A stretch of DNA of 8,615 nt from NCBI GenBank assembly GCA_048550035.1, contig JBLYYQ010000120.1, forward strand, positions 1 to 8,615, given 5' to 3'. This DNA is from JBLYYQ01 sp048550035. GTDB taxonomy: Bacteria; Nitrospinota_A; UBA7883; JBLYYQ01. The position numbers and the translations under genes were made by a program. The stretch's first letter is position 1, and every line of letters begins with the position of its first letter. Below, piece after piece: positions 6,467 to 8,615 of this stretch. The notes beneath the pieces are model-generated. The model was not told the DNA's origin, made no database searches, and worked only from the letters and a program-made list of their open reading frames with translations.

Positions 6467-7732
6467 TTAGCTCTGATTAGTTAATAACTGTTTATCTAAA
6501 TCTGATTCGGATATGAATTGGCTTAACCTTGTTTGAACATTAATCAACTCAAACTTTGATCCGACAATTAAAAGGTATTTTATATAACTTTCTTTTGCAT
6601 ATTCTAACAACTCTTCTTTAGATTTTGGTTGATAATTTAACATGACTTTTATATCTTTTGCACGCAAATTCGATGCAATTGCGGACTGCCTTGCAATTGA
6701 ACCGTCCTCAAGCGTTAGTAGTATATCAGCGTTCGAAAACTCTAATTCCTGACATGATTGGAGGTTAGCATCAAGTACTTTTTCTACATCAATTGCAAAT
6801 CCAGCCCCTTGTAGTTTAATCTCACCATGTTTAAAGTTGGCATTCTCTGCATATCGACCACCTTTCAGGATGGATGATCCAATATTGTTAACAAAGCCTT
6901 CAAAGGTTATTCCACTGTAGTAACCATATCCACGCATTTCAGTAAGATCATAGAGTATTTTGTCTCCTAAGTTTAACTCCTTTAAAGTCGAGTCTAGCTT
7001 ACAGAGCTCATCTACGCTCTTCTTTGACGCTTGATTAATTGTCGGCAGATCGGTTAGACTAGACGAATCGCCAGTCAAAGATGCAATTTTTAATATTGCC
7101 TGACCAGCATTTGTATCTAACAATTTGACCTGCGATAACAAAGTAGAAATTTCTTCTATATTTTTCTTACGTAGACTTTTAACTATCTCTTTAGTTGCAT
7201 CCCCAGAAAGATTGAGCTCACTCAATATTGCAGTAAGATACTCAACATTACCGATAGAGATAATAATCTTTTCAAATCCGAGAGTAGAAAGAGCCTCAGT
7301 TGCAAGTATGATTAGTTCCGCATCACTATCTTTGCTCTGTTCGCCGATTAACTCGATACCTATCTGGCGTGACTCCATCTTCTCCCCTTTGCCATAAGCG
7401 ATTGAGCGATAGACCGGTTCTGAATAAGATAATCTAACTGGGAGAGGTCTATTTGCAAGTGTTAGCGCTACAGTTTTCAATATCTGCGATGTTATATCAG
7501 AGCGAAGTGCCAATGGACGATTCCCACCAGATGGGTCAAAAAATGAGATTACCTGCTTGTTTGAGCGGTCATCTAGGCTGCTTGTTACTAAGTTCAAAAA
7601 CTCTATTGTTGGAATAATAATCCGGCTGTAGCCCCAGAGGTTAAACAAGGCAAGTAACTTTTGTTCCAGATAATCATACTGCATTACCTCCTTAAAAATA
7701 ACTGCTCTTGAGCCTTTGATTAGCCTGCTCAT
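6467..7732 (-). CDS. hisZ: ATP phosphoribosyltransferase regulatory subunit (HisZ, HisRS-like)
   Basis: The 421-residue protein is a paralogue of the histidyl-tRNA synthetase core. HisZ binds short-form HisG to make active, histidine-regulated ATP phosphoribosyltransferase, the first step of histidine synthesis. Visible are a class II motif 1 region (WGYSRIIIPTIEF, 33-45), RSDIT (77-81), a motif 2 region with LSYSEPVYR (101-109) and ESRQIGIELIG (120-130), then MRGYGYYSGITFEGF (266-280) and GFAIDVEKVL (311-320). True HisRS would show an RYRxFxQ-type motif 2 and RGLDYYTG; both are altered here, favouring HisZ. A C-terminal stretch (about 335-405) resembles a degenerate anticodon-binding fold. 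The ATG overlaps the serA stop by 4 bases (ATGA), indicating coupled translation. No hisG or other his gene lies in the window, so its partner must be elsewhere. The alternative, a divergent HisRS, is less likely. Confidence 0.85.
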   Translation of the reverse strand: MSRLIKGSRAVIFKEVMQYDYLEQKLLALFNLWGYSRIIIPTIEFLNLVTSSLDDRSNKQVISFFDPSGGNRPLALRSDITSQILKTVALTLANRPLPVRLSYSEPVYRSIAYGKGEKMESRQIGIELIGEQSKDSDAELIILATEALSTLGFEKIIISIGNVEYLTAILSELNLSGDATKEIVKSLRKKNIEEISTLLSQVKLLDTNAGQAILKIASLTGDSSSLTDLPTINQASKKSVDELCKLDSTLKELNLGDKILYDLTEMRGYGYYSGITFEGFVNNIGSSILKGGRYAENANFKHGEIKLQGAGFAIDVEKVLDANLQSCQELEFSNADILLTLEDGSIARQSAIASNLRAKDIKVMLNYQPKSKEELLEYAKESYIKYLLIVGSKFELINVQTRLSQFISESDLDKQLLTNQS

Positions 7733-8615
7733 ATTCTCACTAGCTTTACAGTGGTTACCGCTTCAATCTGGGTTAACTTATCAATATCATCTTTGGTAGG
7801 AGTCGAATCTATGTTGACAATTGACATCGCACTGTTCGGTCGATCTGCTATACGACCTAGTTGAAACGCTGCAATATTAATATTCTTGCTCCCTAGTGTC
7901 ATCCCAATTTTACCAATAACACCAGGCTGGTCAACATTTGTTATTACCAGCATATCTCCATTAACTTTTGCCTCTAGCAGATAATCATCTAACGTTACTA
8001 GCCGTGACTGCTCGCCATCAAAAATAGTACCCTCAACAAAGCGACTCTCTTTTTCAGTCTCTATTCTAACACCAAGTAATGCTGAAAAATTTCGCTTAAC
8101 CGGCGATGAGCCTGAGGATACTTCTATCCCTCGTTCGTTTGCTAATATTAATGCATTTACATAATTTACTGACTTGTCGACATACCGCTCTAGCACACCT
8201 TTTACCACTGCCTGAGTAATCGGGCTATAATCTATTGCAGCAAGGTCACCCATTACAGATACTTCAAGCTTAGATATTGCCCCATCTGCTAATTGGGATA
8301 CAAACGAACCTAGAGTCTCTGCTAGCACCATATAAGGTCTAAGCAACCCTGCATCCTTTGCATCAAGTGCCGGAGCGTTGAGTGCATTTCTTATTTCGGC
8401 ATTCAGTAAATAATCTTTTATCTGATTTGCAATCGCAACCGATACATTCTTAATCGCATCTTTAGTCGATGCTCCAAGATGTGGGGTAAGAATCACTTCA
8501 GGGCAACTCAAAAGAGGGTGATCACTACTGAGTGGTTCGTTTTCAAAAACATCAAGGGCTGCACCTAATACTTTCTTTGACTTGATATGGTTGACCAATG
8601 CCAATTCATCAACAA
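7729..8615 (-). CDS. serA: D-3-phosphoglycerate dehydrogenase, C-terminal 295 residues (partial, N-terminus beyond right edge)
   Basis: SerA oxidises 3-phosphoglycerate with NAD, the first step of serine synthesis. The visible part (first whole codon at 8613) begins with VDELALVNHIKSKKV, expected just after the ARGGI segment of the family. It contains GAALDVFENEP and TPHLGAST, whose His is the conserved catalytic histidine (about the 45th visible residue). An intervening allosteric substrate-binding domain (about visible residues 98-215) and a C-terminal ACT domain follow (about 220-294, with DQPGVIGKIGMTLGSKNINI). This is the long type 1 enzyme, usually about 525-530 residues, so some 235 are missing. 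ACT domains commonly bind serine for feedback control. The frame is open to the window edge: the TTG at 8604 is an internal Leu codon and not a start. It is upstream of hisZ in the operon and overlaps it by 4 bases; the operon promoter lies outside the window. Confidence 0.95.
   Translation of the reverse strand, partial: VDELALVNHIKSKKVLGAALDVFENEPLSSDHPLLSCPEVILTPHLGASTKDAIKNVSVAIANQIKDYLLNAEIRNALNAPALDAKDAGLLRPYMVLAETLGSFVSQLADGAISKLEVSVMGDLAAIDYSPITQAVVKGVLERYVDKSVNYVNALILANERGIEVSSGSSPVKRNFSALLGVRIETEKESRFVEGTIFDGEQSRLVTLDDYLLEAKVNGDMLVITNVDQPGVIGKIGMTLGSKNINIAAFQLGRIADRPNSAMSIVNIDSTPTKDDIDKLTQIEAVTTVKLVRI

Noticed and set aside
7125..7397. Open frame of 90 codons on the plus strand inside hisZ
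   Set aside because: It lies wholly antisense to hisZ, is rich in Ser, Ile and Leu as expected from reverse reading, and resembles no known protein.
6467..7732. Histidyl-tRNA synthetase (hisS)
   Set aside because: Motif 2 and the RGLDYYTG-type motif of HisRS are altered to HisZ-like forms (ESRQIGIELIG, RGYGYYSGITFEGF), although divergent HisRS cannot be fully excluded without a search.
8602..8604. TTG as start of a 291-residue SerA
   Set aside because: The frame continues to the window edge with Val-Asp-Glu just before it, matching the conserved SerA sequence, so TTG is an internal Leu codon and the gene is cut by the window.
1..8615. Mobile elements, CRISPR arrays, tRNA or rRNA genes
   Set aside because: Coding genes fill nearly the whole window, the only non-coding stretch above 15 bases is 775-940, and it shows no direct repeats, tRNA fold or inverted terminal repeats.

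Overview
The window is a compact stretch of an AT-rich bacterial chromosome (GC in the high 30s percent by eye) carrying ordinary housekeeping genes. It has eight protein genes and almost no non-coding DNA outside one 166-base divergent promoter region. No RNA gene, insertion sequence, CRISPR array or phage gene is visible. The gene complement is free-living and biosynthetic: serine, histidine and purine synthesis plus tRNA modification and charging. The order serA-hisZ-purA, the TatD/radical SAM fusion and the 6TM-HAMP signalling protein remind me of Deltaproteobacteria (Desulfobacterota-type, such as Geobacter relatives). That is recollection rather than a computed match, so the assignment is weak.

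Layout. (1) 1-774, minus strand: N-terminal part of a membrane signalling protein, with six predicted membrane segments and then a HAMP linker. It runs off the left edge before its output domain; a class III adenylate/guanylate cyclase is the likeliest identity. (2) 775-940: divergent regulatory region with a -10-like box for each direction. (3) 941-3791, plus strand: a tight three-gene operon, threonylcarbamoyl-AMP synthase (tsaC/sua5 type), threonyl-tRNA synthetase (thrS) and a YajQ-family protein, with gaps of 4 and 3 bases. (4) 3798-8615, minus strand: a converging operon in transcriptional order serA (cut by the right edge), hisZ, purA and a TatD-radical SAM fusion. serA and hisZ overlap by 4 bases (ATGA); the other gaps are 11 and 6 bases. 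Only 6 bases separate the two converging stop codons.

How the genes fit together. TsaC and ThrRS both consume threonine and ATP. TsaC starts synthesis of the t6A modification on ANN-decoding tRNAs, which include tRNA-Thr, and ThrRS charges tRNA-Thr. SerA opens serine synthesis, HisZ is the regulatory partner of a short-form HisG in the first step of histidine synthesis, and PurA makes adenylosuccinate from IMP on the way to AMP, so the minus-strand operon groups amino-acid and purine entry steps.

The two most unusual coding features are a ThrRS that lacks the whole N-terminal TGS domain while keeping every editing and catalytic residue checked, and a single polypeptide joining a TatD metal-dependent hydrolase to a radical SAM enzyme of unknown substrate. 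I see no clear evidence of a wholly new system. The fusion protein is the best candidate for unexplored biochemistry.
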